A stretch of 64,000 bases of DNA from Cyclobacteriaceae bacterium. Lineage in GTDB: Bacteria; Bacteroidota; Bacteroidia; Cytophagales; Cyclobacteriaceae. How positions within the stretch are numbered: position 1 is the stretch's first letter; the number at the start of each line of letters is the position of its first letter. A program made the translations under genes and the position numbers. The notes under the pieces are model-generated. The model was not told where the DNA came from and searched no databases. It worked only from the letters and a program-made list of their open reading frames with translations. Below are positions 18,435 through 28,393 of the stretch, one piece after another. The DNA lies in the NCBI GenBank assembly GCA_019638395.1, contig JAHBTX010000003.1:310001-374000 (forward strand). The letters are read 5' to 3'.

Positions 18435-18477
18435 CAAATCAACAATCCCTAAATCTAAACTCACTAATCACAAGTCA
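18435..18477 (-). repeat. Right inverted heptamer array between the four-helix-bundle gene and dxr
   Basis: The stretch consists of about six short AC-rich words of the nnnAATC type, for example AACAATC and ACTAATC, with mostly 7-bp spacing and one 8-bp step. It is a degenerate inverted counterpart of the array at 18024-18065. It runs up to the probable TTG start of dxr. Confidence 0.5.
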
Positions 18478-18478
18478 A

Positions 18479-19639
18479 TTGCAGTCTGATAAAAAGAAAA
18501 TCGCCATCCTCGGCTCCACCGGCTCTATCGGCACTCAAGCGCTCGAAGTTATTGCAGCACACCCGGATGTGTTTGAAGTGGAGGTTTTAACTGCTCAGCG
18601 TAATGCTGATTTACTCATCGAACAATCTGTTAAGTTTAAACCCAATGCCGTTGTTATTGGAGATGATGCCCATTACGAAAAAGTTAAAGCAGCGCTGATA
18701 CCACTGGATATAAAAGTTTATGCAGGCGAAAATGCACTGGCTTCGGTGGTGCAGATGGAATCTATTGATCTGGTGCTTACAGCCCTGGTGGGTTATTCGG
18801 GTTTAAAGCCAACCATTAAAGCAATTGAAGCTGGTAAAAATATTGCCTTGGCAAACAAAGAAACATTGGTGGTGGCGGGCGAACTAATTACGCGGCTTGC
18901 GCGCGAAAAAGGTGTAAACATTTATCCGGTTGATTCAGAGCACTCGGCCATTTTTCAATGTTTGGTGGGTGAGTTTCATAATCCGATTGAAAAAATTATT
19001 CTCACCGCTTCTGGTGGCCCCTTTCGGGGAAAGAAAAAAAGTGAACTGGAACACGTAACTAAAGTGCAAGCACTAAAACACCCCAACTGGACAATGGGTG
19101 CTAAAGTAACAATCGATTCAGCTTCCCTCATGAACAAAGGCCTTGAAGTAATTGAAGCAAAGTGGCTTTTTGGTCTAAAACCAGAACAAGTGGAGGTAGT
19201 GGTACATCCACAATCCATCATTCATTCACTCGTTCAGTTTGAAGATGGTTCCATTAAAGCGCAACTGGGCCTGCCCGATATGCGTTTACCCATTCAATTT
19301 GCAATGAGTTACCCTAATCGTATAAAAAGTAGTTTTCCAAGGTTTGACTTCACCCAGTACCCGGCCTTTACGTTTGAAAAGCCCGATACCGAAACTTTTC
19401 GTAATCTTGCACTCGCATTCGAGGCTATGGGTAGGGGAGGCAATATGCCGTGTGTACTGAATGCAGCCAATGAAATTGCCGTGCAGGAATTTTTGCAAGA
19501 TCGCATCGGCTTTTTGCAGATGTCGGAAGTAGTTGAGAAATGTTTGAATAAAATAAGTTACGTGCCCAGTCCTGCCTTTGAGGATTACGTAAATACGGAT
19601 AAGGAAACGAGAATTAAAGCCAAAGAACTGATTAACTGA
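18479..19639 (+). CDS. dxr: 1-deoxy-D-xylulose 5-phosphate reductoisomerase
   Basis: The enzyme of about 386 residues has the N-terminal NADPH motif ILGSTGSIG, the catalytic segments NKETLVVAGE, VDSEHSAIFQ and SASLMNKGLEVIEA, and a C-terminal helical domain. It catalyses the committed step of the MEP isoprenoid pathway. No ATG or GTG is available at the 5' end. In-frame candidates are TTG at 18479, which gives a normal family length, or TTG at 18401, which would add 26 residues encoded by the end of the four-helix-bundle gene and the repeat array. I prefer 18479. The gene is coupled to rseP by a TGATG overlap. Confidence 0.93.
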   Translation: MQSDKKKIAILGSTGSIGTQALEVIAAHPDVFEVEVLTAQRNADLLIEQSVKFKPNAVVIGDDAHYEKVKAALIPLDIKVYAGENALASVVQMESIDLVLTALVGYSGLKPTIKAIEAGKNIALANKETLVVAGELITRLAREKGVNIYPVDSEHSAIFQCLVGEFHNPIEKIILTASGGPFRGKKKSELEHVTKVQALKHPNWTMGAKVTIDSASLMNKGLEVIEAKWLFGLKPEQVEVVVHPQSIIHSLVQFEDGSIKAQLGLPDMRLPIQFAMSYPNRIKSSFPRFDFTQYPAFTFEKPDTETFRNLALAFEAMGRGGNMPCVLNAANEIAVQEFLQDRIGFLQMSEVVEKCLNKISYVPSPAFEDYVNTDKETRIKAKELIN

Positions 19640-21006
19640 TGGAAGGAGCAATTATGACGGCCCAGCTATTGCTGAGTCTTTCAATTTTAATAGCAGTACA
19701 CGAGTGGGGTCATTACATCACCGCCCGCATGTTCAACATTCGCGTTGAGAAGTTCTACCTCTTTTTCGACTTCTTATTCCCAATGGCCAATGTGCTTAAC
19801 TTCTCGTTGGTGAAGTATAAGAAAGGCGATACCGAGTTTGGAATTGGTTGGTTCCCGTTGGGCGGTTATGTGAAAATTGCCGGCATGGTGGATGAAAGTA
19901 TGGATAAGGAGCAGATGAAAACTGAACCCCAGCCGTGGGAGTTTCGCTCTAAGCCGGCCTGGCAGCGCCTGATTGTAATGATGGGTGGTATTATCGTAAA
20001 TGTTATTGTTGGTATTCTGATTTTTATTGGATTGACTTATGCCTATGGCGATCGGTATATCTTGAATGATTATGTAAATACTCACGGTGGTGTGCAAGCT
20101 TTGGAGTTAGCCGAGCAAATCGGAATTAAAACCGGAGACAAGATTATTAAGATTAATGGCAAGTCGTTCGAGTATTTTGATGATACTTCGAAGCCGAGTG
20201 TACTGCTCTCTGAAAATTCTTCCTACACCGTTTTACGAGGCGATCAGGAAATTGAAATTCCTATTCCGGAAGATTTTATTGAACAGTTTGACAGAAAGGA
20301 AGCATTGGCGTTATTTATTCTGCCCAGAAGAGCCCCATTGGTAGATGAAGTGGCAAAAGGCACGCTGGCCGAACGCATCGGTTTACAACAAGGCGATCTG
20401 ATTATAGCCATGCAAGGCCAACCAATAACATACCACGATGAGTTAAAAGCAATTACTCAGAACTTTACAGGCGATTCGCTGCAATTTTCGATTAAACGTG
20501 GAGATCAAGTATTATCGTACAAAGAATATTTTAAGGGCGAAACCAGTATTGGCTTTTATGTACCCAATCAAATTGTGCCTGCTGAAGGCGAAAGACAGGT
20601 AGATTATTCGCTGGGCGAATCCATAGCACAAGGCCCAGGGCGTGCGTTTGGAGTTATTGCGGTTCAATTAAAAGCCTTCAAGAAAATATTTACTGGTCAG
20701 ATTTCCTTTCGTAAATCATTATCCGGCCCTGTTGGCATGGCCAAAGCGTATGGCGGTACGTGGGACTGGTATAACTTCTGGCGCATGACAGGTTTACTCT
20801 CGATGGTATTAGCGTTTATGAACTTCTTACCTATACCGGCATTGGATGGCGGTTATGTCATGTTCCTGCTTTACGAAATGGTAAGCGGCCGTGAGCCGTC
20901 AGAGAAGTTTTTCGAAAATGCCATTAAAGTAGGTATGGCCATTCTGCTGGTGCTGATGGTGTTTGTGTTCTATAATGATATAGCGAAGTTGATTACCGGC
21001 AGCTAA
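19639..21006 (+). CDS. rseP: RIP metalloprotease RseP (site-2 protease family)
   Basis: The 455-residue membrane zinc protease has HEWGH (H21, E22, H25) in its first membrane helix, PDZ regions in the middle, and the second zinc-ligand motif NFLPIPALDGGY near residue 395. RseP cleaves membrane-embedded anti-sigma factors and leftover signal peptides. The ATG overlaps the dxr stop, and the dxr-rseP order is conserved in many bacteria. An internal ATG at 19654 is an alternative start. A strong terminator follows. Confidence 0.94.
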   Translation: MEGAIMTAQLLLSLSILIAVHEWGHYITARMFNIRVEKFYLFFDFLFPMANVLNFSLVKYKKGDTEFGIGWFPLGGYVKIAGMVDESMDKEQMKTEPQPWEFRSKPAWQRLIVMMGGIIVNVIVGILIFIGLTYAYGDRYILNDYVNTHGGVQALELAEQIGIKTGDKIIKINGKSFEYFDDTSKPSVLLSENSSYTVLRGDQEIEIPIPEDFIEQFDRKEALALFILPRRAPLVDEVAKGTLAERIGLQQGDLIIAMQGQPITYHDELKAITQNFTGDSLQFSIKRGDQVLSYKEYFKGETSIGFYVPNQIVPAEGERQVDYSLGESIAQGPGRAFGVIAVQLKAFKKIFTGQISFRKSLSGPVGMAKAYGGTWDWYNFWRMTGLLSMVLAFMNFLPIPALDGGYVMFLLYEMVSGREPSEKFFENAIKVGMAILLVLMVFVFYNDIAKLITGS

Positions 21007-21060
21007 GCAATTAAATTGAATGACTCACTGCATAGTATTTTTGAGATGAGCTATAACAAA

Positions 21061-21093
21061 AGAGGGCGCAATTGTCGCCCTCTTTTGTTTTTC
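21061..21093 (+). terminator. Rho-independent terminator after rseP
   Basis: AGAGGGCG (21061-21068) pairs with CGCCCTCT (21076-21083) around a 7-base loop. A T-rich tract (TTTGTTTTTC) follows. Confidence 0.9.
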
Positions 21094-21112
21094 TGACTTC
21101 AGAAACTTTGTT

Positions 21113-21547
21113 CTAAATCTTTATTTCAAACACCTGTTCGGCCTCAATATATTGGACAGGTGCCGGTGATGTTAAATCTGTTATCTTGTAATCAGGGCAG
21201 CAATCCCCATCATCCAGTGTAACTATCTCCAGATTGAAAGGTATAATCCTGGAGTCGAATTCCAGCTCGTATTTGGTGGAAGTTTGCGAAAAAAATATAG
21301 CTAATGTTCTTGCTGATTCCAAACTGGTGATGGTTGCCTCTGAACCCGTTGTTACGGAGGTTATTTTAAAACTATCTAATGGTATATTTTCGTCATATAC
21401 CAGGTCTTTGCCAGAATCTTTGTCGATAAGCCTTAATTGAAATACGATCCCGCTGTCGCAATCATACGAAGCACAGCAACCGGTTAACCGGGTTGTTAAG
21501 GCAAAAACCGCAATAGGTATAAATAATAACAGAGCTATTTTTCTCAT
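21113..21547 (-). CDS. Small predicted lipoprotein, unknown function
   Basis: The 144-residue protein has a signal sequence (IALLLFIPIAVFALTTRL) ending in a possible lipobox LTGC. The mature part starts with closely spaced cysteines (CCASYDC) and has a second pair, CC, in GDCCPDY. The rest is predicted beta-rich. I recognise no family. It lies 53 bp downstream of the frameshifted metalloprotease gene on the same strand. Confidence 0.6.
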   Translation of the reverse strand: MRKIALLLFIPIAVFALTTRLTGCCASYDCDSGIVFQLRLIDKDSGKDLVYDENIPLDSFKITSVTTGSEATITSLESARTLAIFFSQTSTKYELEFDSRIIPFNLEIVTLDDGDCCPDYKITDLTSPAPVQYIEAEQVFEIKI

Positions 21548-21600
21548 AGATAAAAAATTTAGTCAAAGAATATTGCACTCATATTGTCAAGTTGTTAAAT

Positions 21601-23479
21601 CTACCTTACTTCAACCTGACTTTTGTGGTTTTTCCCATCCTCAACAACATGCAGAAAATACTTTCCTTTTGGGATATTGGCCGTTTCTATTCTAACCAGA
21701 TCTTCCGATGTATTTTGTTCCGACACCAGGTTACCAAGCCCGTCATACAGCAGCACAGCCCTGGGGCCGTTGCCGGTTGACTCAAAACTAACGATTAGCT
21801 CTTTCTGTTGCCGGATTGGGATAATAGGCAAACCGATGCCCACCAGACCCTCCACCGCAGGTAATGTTGATATCAACCCATGCCACGGAACCAGCCCCGC
21901 ACGAATTTACCATCTGCACACCAACTGCATACCACCCGTTTTGATAAAAATTAATTCTTTTTGTATCTAACGAGTTGGGCATGTAGGTTACGGGGCCATT
22001 CGGGAGCTTATAATATTGCCATGTATAATACAGGCCCGGAGTATAGGCGGCAGTGAAAAGTATTTCGGGGCAGTCCGAAGAATTATAAGTTAAAGGATAG
22101 GGCGCTGCAGGAAGAGTTGCATTAACTGAAACTGCTTTTTCTAAGCAAAAACTTCCGTAAGGTGTAACAATATCCAGGAACAACTTACCACTGCCTGATG
22201 AGCTGGCAAGGGTTGAAATAGTGCCTGTGCCTTGCCCGCTTAAAATCGTAATATTTGATGTATGCGACCAGGTGTAGGAAGTAACATTGGTAAACCCTGT
22301 AGGAGTGCTGAACGGGAGTGGCGAACAGCTTACACTGTTTCCTCCATTTATGATTTGTTGTGATGCAGGATAGGAATTGAAATGCTCCTGAGCATAATAC
22401 CATAATACTCCAATCTGGTTTGTTGAGAATTGATTTCGGCATTCAAAACTTGTTGCATACGACATGATGTTCCGGGTGGGCGGATCCCAGGTGTCCCCCC
22501 AGTTATCCTCATTGAAATCAGTATCATCGCCATTCCATAAATAACTGCATGTTGGAATGCCACTGGTTTCGCCACCTTTACTGATGCCAGGATCAGCAGC
22601 CGTATCCGAAAGAAAATCACCGTTAACTTCGGATTTAAGCATATTGTTTGTTGAAACGCACCCATCGTACCAGTAATTGCGCTTGCTCCGGCTGACAGAT
22701 TCCTGGTAGCATCCGTTACTAATCTGCGCATTGAATTTGTTATTGCCAAGGGCTGTGAATATGCGCCCGGGATTATGAGTATGGAGCAACCCGAGATTAT
22801 GACCGAGTTCGTGAATAAGCGTATTAGCAAGTTGAGCGTTACTATTTCGACTTCCTGTAAAATCGTGTGTTTTAATCCAGCATGATTTGTAGGCCCCGGG
22901 GATGTTCGGGTACATGGGCAAAGTGCCAAATCCTCTGGCGGTATGACCTGTTCCATAACCTCTAATGATATGAATATTGTATTGGGTGTTTCCGTATGTT
23001 AAACCTTTGGCGGCAAACAAGGTTGCTGATTGCAACGGGCTTTGCAAACCCGTACGGTAGTTTTCATTTGCTTCAAAGTATATGTTTTTTATAAAAATTC
23101 TTATGCGCGAATTAGTAGTTGTAAATAGCTCATTGGTTTGCAGGATGATATCCTCTATTTCTGATACGGATAATGAGCTGGCGGGTGTATTTTCATTATC
23201 TCGGTACGCAAAAATGTTTACCGGAAGCAGAAATTTTTCAGGGCAATTAGTTGTTCTGGCTTGCGGGTTTCCATCAAAATAGCCGTGTGTGATTAGAAAG
23301 TCTGATAGAAATTGGTTGTTTCCAAACCACGGCAGGTTTACTACTGTGGCAGAATCCAGGTACTGTGTAGTACATTCATCATCATCTTCAACCAAAGGGT
23401 AAATGGTTTGCGACCAGGAATAACCTACTATAAAGGTGAGTACACTGGTTAGAATAATCTTTCCTATCATAATTATCAT
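21601..23479 (-). pseudogene. T9SS-secreted M43-type metalloprotease, interrupted by a frameshift
   Basis: The first frame (23479 down to 21788) gives a signal peptide and a metalloprotease domain with H223-E-L-G-H-N-L-G-L-L-H233, the zinc-binding HExxHxxGxxH of pappalysin-like M43 enzymes. A PKD/Ig-like part follows, and the frame breaks just after YYPNPAT. The type IX sorting domain continues in another frame (KELIVSFES to KSQVEVR, ending at 21601). A one-base change at about 21801-21806 would rejoin YPNPAT to ELIVSFE. As read, the product would lose its C-terminal secretion signal and could not be exported by T9SS. It could be a recent pseudogene or a sequencing error. Confidence 0.8.
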
Positions 23480-23665
23480 GTGGGTTAAAAACAGGGGTTG
23501 AGTTGTCTTTCACATGACAAATGTCGCCACTTTGCTTAACCAAAAAGTTATGTTCGTATTACTAACGGATTAATTGAGACAACCGGATTCAGGAAGTAGC
23601 AGCAGGTGAATGATTTAACTAACTCGTTTGCTAAACTTTTGTGGTCGGAGTGATTAAAAGAGGTG

Positions 23666-25645
23666 TTACTCCTGCTTCGAAATCTCAAACTCAACCCTGC
23701 GGTTAAGCTGCCGGTGCTCATCTGTAATTTCCTGAACAATAGGCTTTGAACTACCATAGCCAATGGCTTCAATGCGAATAGCATCAATTTTAAACTGCGT
23801 TACCAAATAATTTTTAATGGCATCAGCCCGTGCTTGCGAAAGTTTCAGGTTGGCTTCTTCTTTACCGGCCGAATCGGTATGGCCAGAGATTTTCAAATGC
23901 AGATTGGGGTGATCGATCATGAAGTTGGCAATCTTATCCAAATCGGTATGCATTTCAGGTAAAATGTTGGCTTTACCATTTTCAAACTCCAGCGATTGAA
24001 AGGCAATCTTACTTTCAATGGGTTCTGCAATTTTATTAATCTCCGTTTCACCATCCATAAAGAAAATTTCTTCAATCCGGAAAAAATCATCGCCCTGAAT
24101 AATTAACAGATAGTTTCGTTTGTTGATCAAACTAAAATCAAACGTGCCATCATCACGAATGTATTTAGGAGCCACTTCCACACCCTCATCCAAATCAATT
24201 ACGGAAACAATTCCCTTGACTGGTTTTCCATCGGGATCTTTCAGCGTTCCTTTCAGTTTAGTTACCGCTTCGGGTTGTGCTTCCATTGGTACGGGAAAGG
24301 AATGCAGATCCAGATTTTTTAAATCTTCTTCTACCGATCGGGCGTAATACAGATTCTCCGATTTGGAATCCATTGTAAAGTAATATTCACTACCGCCACC
24401 ATTTACCAAAGGCCCCGTGTTTACGGGTTCGCTCCATGCGCCTTTTGTATGGTACGATTTATAAATATCAAACTCACCAAAATTAAGCGGGTGCCCATTT
24501 GAACTGAAGTAGAGCACATTGAACTTATGGTGAAAAAACGGGCTTACCTCACTTTGAATGGTGTTAATAACAGGGCCTGCATTCTGAGCTTTACTCCAGA
24601 TGCCTTTTTTATCTTTCACCGCAAAGTAGATATCGGATAGGCCAAAACTACCGGCTCGGTTAGAAGCAAAGTACAATGTATCACCTCCGTGTGTTAGCGA
24701 TGGATGCGAATCCCAACCGGCACTGTTAATGTTCGGGCCCAGGTTTTTAACATCACCCCAGGTGCTATCAGCTTTTAGTATTGCTACATACAAGTCGCAA
24801 TTACCAAAGCCATCGGGCGCTTCGCAGCGCGAAAAGAAAAGTGATTTGCCATCGCTGCTTAAACACGCAGAGCCTTCGTTGTATTTAGAGTTAATGCTTT
24901 TAAACGGTTGGGCATCGTCCCAATAATCTTCCACTTTGCGACTGAAGAATAAATCTTCGTTATAGCTGCGATCCAAGTTTTGGTTTCGCTTCGAAGTAAA
25001 AAGTATTAGATCATCGGTGTTGCCTGCGGTGGGGCCGTAGTCTTCCTTATCAGAATTAATAAAGCCACCCATATTTACTAAAACCGATTGTGGCGGACGC
25101 AGTGTATCAATGTCCTTGCGATATTCCACTAACTTGTAATAAAAATCCAACGGCACATAATTTTCTTTCCTGTCCGGGTCGATCATCTGGTGCCGCTTAT
25201 AAATCTCATTAATGTCCAATCCTTGTTGGTGATGCTTCAATACAAGTTTATACAACAACAACGCTTCGCCAGCAGGGCCATGCACTTCGCTTAACTTTGC
25301 CAAACGCCACAACATGGCTGTGTTCTTACTAAAGTTTTCGATTCCGAAATTTTTGATGTAGGCTCTCAACTCAGCATACAGTTGTGCTTCCTGGCCTGGC
25401 TTATCCAGCGCCCTTATTTTCTGAAGCTTTGCGTTGTCGTAATAGAATGCAAGCTTGTTTACATTGGGAAACAGAAATATGTCAGACTGGCTGTAAGTTG
25501 TTAGCGTATCGTTTAGTTTTACCATTCCGCCTTTTTTAAAACCTTTTTTCTCTTTTTGTGCGTAAACAGGTGTAGCCAACGCAATTAATATCCATAAAAG
25601 CGCTAATAAACAGTAGGTTGAATTGAATTTGATAGGTGTTAACAT
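23666..25645 (-). CDS. OmpA-family protein with PD40 beta-propeller repeats
   Basis: The 659-residue protein has a signal peptide, a helical TPR-like N-terminal part (about 60-160), then a propeller of PD40-type repeats with LFFSR, LYFASNRAGSFGLSDIY and LYFSSN (about 190-450). A short carboxypeptidase-regulatory-like beta domain follows, then a C-terminal OmpA peptidoglycan-binding domain with SGHTDSAG and LNRRVEFEI. It likely anchors an envelope complex to peptidoglycan. Similar proteins accompany T9SS (PorE-like) and gliding machinery, but a specific role cannot be assigned here. It is divergent from lon. Confidence 0.88.
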   Translation of the reverse strand: MLTPIKFNSTYCLLALLWILIALATPVYAQKEKKGFKKGGMVKLNDTLTTYSQSDIFLFPNVNKLAFYYDNAKLQKIRALDKPGQEAQLYAELRAYIKNFGIENFSKNTAMLWRLAKLSEVHGPAGEALLLYKLVLKHHQQGLDINEIYKRHQMIDPDRKENYVPLDFYYKLVEYRKDIDTLRPPQSVLVNMGGFINSDKEDYGPTAGNTDDLILFTSKRNQNLDRSYNEDLFFSRKVEDYWDDAQPFKSINSKYNEGSACLSSDGKSLFFSRCEAPDGFGNCDLYVAILKADSTWGDVKNLGPNINSAGWDSHPSLTHGGDTLYFASNRAGSFGLSDIYFAVKDKKGIWSKAQNAGPVINTIQSEVSPFFHHKFNVLYFSSNGHPLNFGEFDIYKSYHTKGAWSEPVNTGPLVNGGGSEYYFTMDSKSENLYYARSVEEDLKNLDLHSFPVPMEAQPEAVTKLKGTLKDPDGKPVKGIVSVIDLDEGVEVAPKYIRDDGTFDFSLINKRNYLLIIQGDDFFRIEEIFFMDGETEINKIAEPIESKIAFQSLEFENGKANILPEMHTDLDKIANFMIDHPNLHLKISGHTDSAGKEEANLKLSQARADAIKNYLVTQFKIDAIRIEAIGYGSSKPIVQEITDEHRQLNRRVEFEISKQE

Positions 25646-25777
25646 GGCTAATCTGTTTAAAAATCGAATAATTTTAACTCATAACCAAAAACGCTGGCAT
25701 AGCGATTGACTCATTAGCGTTCGATCAAAAAATAATTGGAGACACCCTTTTTTTGTGTCAAATTGGCACTTCATACT

Positions 25778-28234
25778 ATGTTTAAATCCCTTGCAATAAC
25801 ACCTATGGTTCAGGAAGATTCTGATGAAATGATTCAGTTGATAAACCCTGAGCAGGAATCGGATCTAAAGCCTGAAGATCTTCCGGAAGAGCTTTCGATA
25901 CTACCAATCAAGAATACTGTTTTGTTTCCAGGTGTGGTTATACCCATCACGGTAACGCGTCAAAAATCTATTCGCCTAATTAAGAAAGCGTATCAGGGCA
26001 ATCGCATTATTGGTGTAATCGCACAAAAAAATAAACAAGCCGAAGAACCCGGAATGGAAGATTTATATCGGTTTGGTACGGTAGCGCGCATCATCAAAAT
26101 GCTGGTTTTGCCCGATGGTAATACTACCATTATCATTCAAGGTAAAAACCGGTTTCAGATTCGCGAGTTTGTACAAGACGAACCGTTTATGACGGCCCGT
26201 ATCGATTTACAGACCGAGCCTGCACTTGATCTGGAAAGCAAAGAAGTAAAAGCCTTAGTACAATCGTTAAAAGATGCGGCAACCAAAATTTTAAGACTCA
26301 ATCCGGAAATTCCACAAGAGGCACAAGTGGCGTTGGATAACATACAAAGTACGGGCTTTCTCATACACTTCCTCTCATCAAACCTGAATGTAGATGTAGC
26401 CGAGAAACAGAAAATTCTGGAAACAAACAATATAATCGATCGTGGTACTTTGCTGTTGCAATACATGTTGAAGGAAATTCAGATGTTGGAGATCAAACAC
26501 GAAATCCAGAAAAAAGTACATACCGATATTGATCAGCAACAACGCGATTATTTTTTACGCCAGCAAATACGGGTGTTACAAGATGAGTTGGGTTTTGATG
26601 GACCCGATAAAGAAATTGAAAAACTGCGCAAACGCGGAGCAGAAAAAAAATGGCCCAAGGCTGCTGCCGATCATTTCAATAAAGAATTGGATAAGCTACA
26701 GCGTGTAAACCCACAGGCACCGGAATTTCCCGTTACCATGAACTACGTGGAGTTTATGCTCGACTTACCGTGGCAGGAATATACTACCGATGACTTTGAC
26801 CTGAAGCGAGCTCGAAAAATTTTAGACAAAGATCATTTTGGTTTAGAGAAAGTGAAGAACCGGATATTGGAATACCTGGCTGTGCTTAAGTTAAAACAGG
26901 ACATGAAGGGGCCGATACTTTGTTTGTATGGTCCACCCGGTGTTGGTAAAACTTCGTTGGGTAAATCCATTGCCAAATCGTTGCAGCGAAATTACATCCG
27001 CATGTCGTTGGGCGGTGTGCATGATGAGGCCGAGATTCGCGGGCATCGTAAAACCTACATTGGTGCAATGCCCGGAAAAATTTTGCAAAACATCAAGAAA
27101 GCAAAATCTTCCAACCCGGTTTTTATTTTGGACGAGATTGATAAAGTGCGCTCCGATTTTCGGGGCGATCCTTCATCGGCCTTGTTGGAAGTGTTAGATC
27201 CGGAACAGAACAATGCTTTTGGGGATAACTACCTGGAAGTGGAGTACGACTTATCGAAAGTGTTGTTTGTGGCTACGGCTAATTCGTTAGATACTATTCA
27301 TCCAGCATTACGCGATCGGATGGAGATTATTGAATTAACAGGCTATACCGTTGAAGAAAAACTTCAGATCGCTATAAAACATCTTGTACCCAAACAATTG
27401 ACCGAACACGGGTTGAAAGCAAAAGATGCTAAGTTTAGCAAAGAAGCACTGCTGAAAATAATTGAAGCCTACACCCGCGAATCGGGCGTGCGTAACTTAG
27501 AACGAAAAATTGGTTCGGTAGTGCGCAGCATAGCCAAATCGGTAGCAATGGAGGAAGAATTTGAGCAAGACATAACACCTGCTTACGTTGTAAAAGTATT
27601 AGGCGCGGAAATTTTTGAGGAAGAACTTTATCAGGGCAACGAAATAGCCGGGGTGGTAACGGGTTTGGCGTGGACGCAGGTAGGTGGCGATATTCTTTTT
27701 GTAGAATCAAGTCTTAGTCGCGGTAAAGGTCAGCTAACTATCTCTGGCCAGTTGGGCGAGGTGATGAAAGAATCGGCAATGGCCGCACTTTCCTATCTCA
27801 AATCAAATGCCGCGACATTTGGTATTGATCATCGGATGTTTCAGCAATACGATTTACATATTCACGTACCGGCAGGTGCTGTACCAAAAGACGGGCCTTC
27901 GGCAGGCATTACCATGCTTACCTCGCTGGCTTCAATTTTTACGCAGCGCAAAGTGAAAGATAAAGTAGCGATGACCGGTGAAATAACGTTGCGCGGAAAA
28001 GTTTTGCCGGTGGGTGGGATCAAAGAAAAGATACTCGCAGCCAAACGTAGCGGAATAAAGGAGATTATCTTAAGTGAAAAGAACAAACGCGATATTCTTG
28101 AAATTGAGAAGACTTACATTAAAGGCCTTACGTTTCATTATGTAACTTCGGTAGAAGAAGTTTTGAAAATCGCTTTGCTGAAAGATAAAGTAGCCAAGCC
28201 GGTAGAGTTTGTGTTGCAGGAGGTGAAATCTTGA
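25778..28234 (+). CDS. lon: ATP-dependent protease Lon
   Basis: The protein of about 818 residues has the N-terminal substrate-binding domain (LPIKNTVLFPGVVIPI), a coiled middle, an AAA+ module with Walker A GPPGVGKTS (about 385-393), and a C-terminal protease domain with the catalytic serine in DGPSAG (about 707) and lysine in GGIKEK (about 749). It degrades misfolded and regulatory proteins in the cytoplasm. I chose the ATG at 25778 over an upstream TTG at 25736 because the extra 14 residues match nothing in the family. A near-palindrome TGTCAA-A-TTGGCA lies just upstream at 25756-25768. Confidence 0.96.
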   Translation: MFKSLAITPMVQEDSDEMIQLINPEQESDLKPEDLPEELSILPIKNTVLFPGVVIPITVTRQKSIRLIKKAYQGNRIIGVIAQKNKQAEEPGMEDLYRFGTVARIIKMLVLPDGNTTIIIQGKNRFQIREFVQDEPFMTARIDLQTEPALDLESKEVKALVQSLKDAATKILRLNPEIPQEAQVALDNIQSTGFLIHFLSSNLNVDVAEKQKILETNNIIDRGTLLLQYMLKEIQMLEIKHEIQKKVHTDIDQQQRDYFLRQQIRVLQDELGFDGPDKEIEKLRKRGAEKKWPKAAADHFNKELDKLQRVNPQAPEFPVTMNYVEFMLDLPWQEYTTDDFDLKRARKILDKDHFGLEKVKNRILEYLAVLKLKQDMKGPILCLYGPPGVGKTSLGKSIAKSLQRNYIRMSLGGVHDEAEIRGHRKTYIGAMPGKILQNIKKAKSSNPVFILDEIDKVRSDFRGDPSSALLEVLDPEQNNAFGDNYLEVEYDLSKVLFVATANSLDTIHPALRDRMEIIELTGYTVEEKLQIAIKHLVPKQLTEHGLKAKDAKFSKEALLKIIEAYTRESGVRNLERKIGSVVRSIAKSVAMEEEFEQDITPAYVVKVLGAEIFEEELYQGNEIAGVVTGLAWTQVGGDILFVESSLSRGKGQLTISGQLGEVMKESAMAALSYLKSNAATFGIDHRMFQQYDLHIHVPAGAVPKDGPSAGITMLTSLASIFTQRKVKDKVAMTGEITLRGKVLPVGGIKEKILAAKRSGIKEIILSEKNKRDILEIEKTYIKGLTFHYVTSVEEVLKIALLKDKVAKPVEFVLQEVKS

Positions 28235-28235
28235 T

Positions 28236-28392
28236 AAGTTGCTGGTTGCTGGCTTCTGGTCGCTCGTATAGAGTTATCCAATAATTGAATAAGACAGCCA
28301 AAAGCGAGTGAAAGTATCAACAACAGACAACACTTAAACAATATAACATAATCTACAAGCAACCAGTAACAAGCAACCAGCCACTATTAACA
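28236..28392. repeat. Inverted pair of heptamer arrays filling the lon-hslU gap
   Basis: From 28236 to 28277 the sequence reads as 7-bp words of the TGGTTGC type. From 28316 to 28392 eleven successive 7-bp words of the AGCAACC or AGTAACA type follow in the complementary sense. About 38 bp of non-periodic sequence lies between, with no ORF. The right arm ends two bases before the hslU ATG. The two arms could pair into a long imperfect stem in the transcript. Confidence 0.6.
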
Positions 28393-28393
28393 A

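Noticed and set aside
22348..22956. Open frame of 202 codons on the minus strand within the metalloprotease gene
   Set aside because: It overlaps the catalytic region in another frame of the same strand and shows no family features.
25736..25777. Upstream TTG start for lon
   Set aside because: The extra 14 residues match nothing in Lon, and an ATG at 25778 fits the family length.
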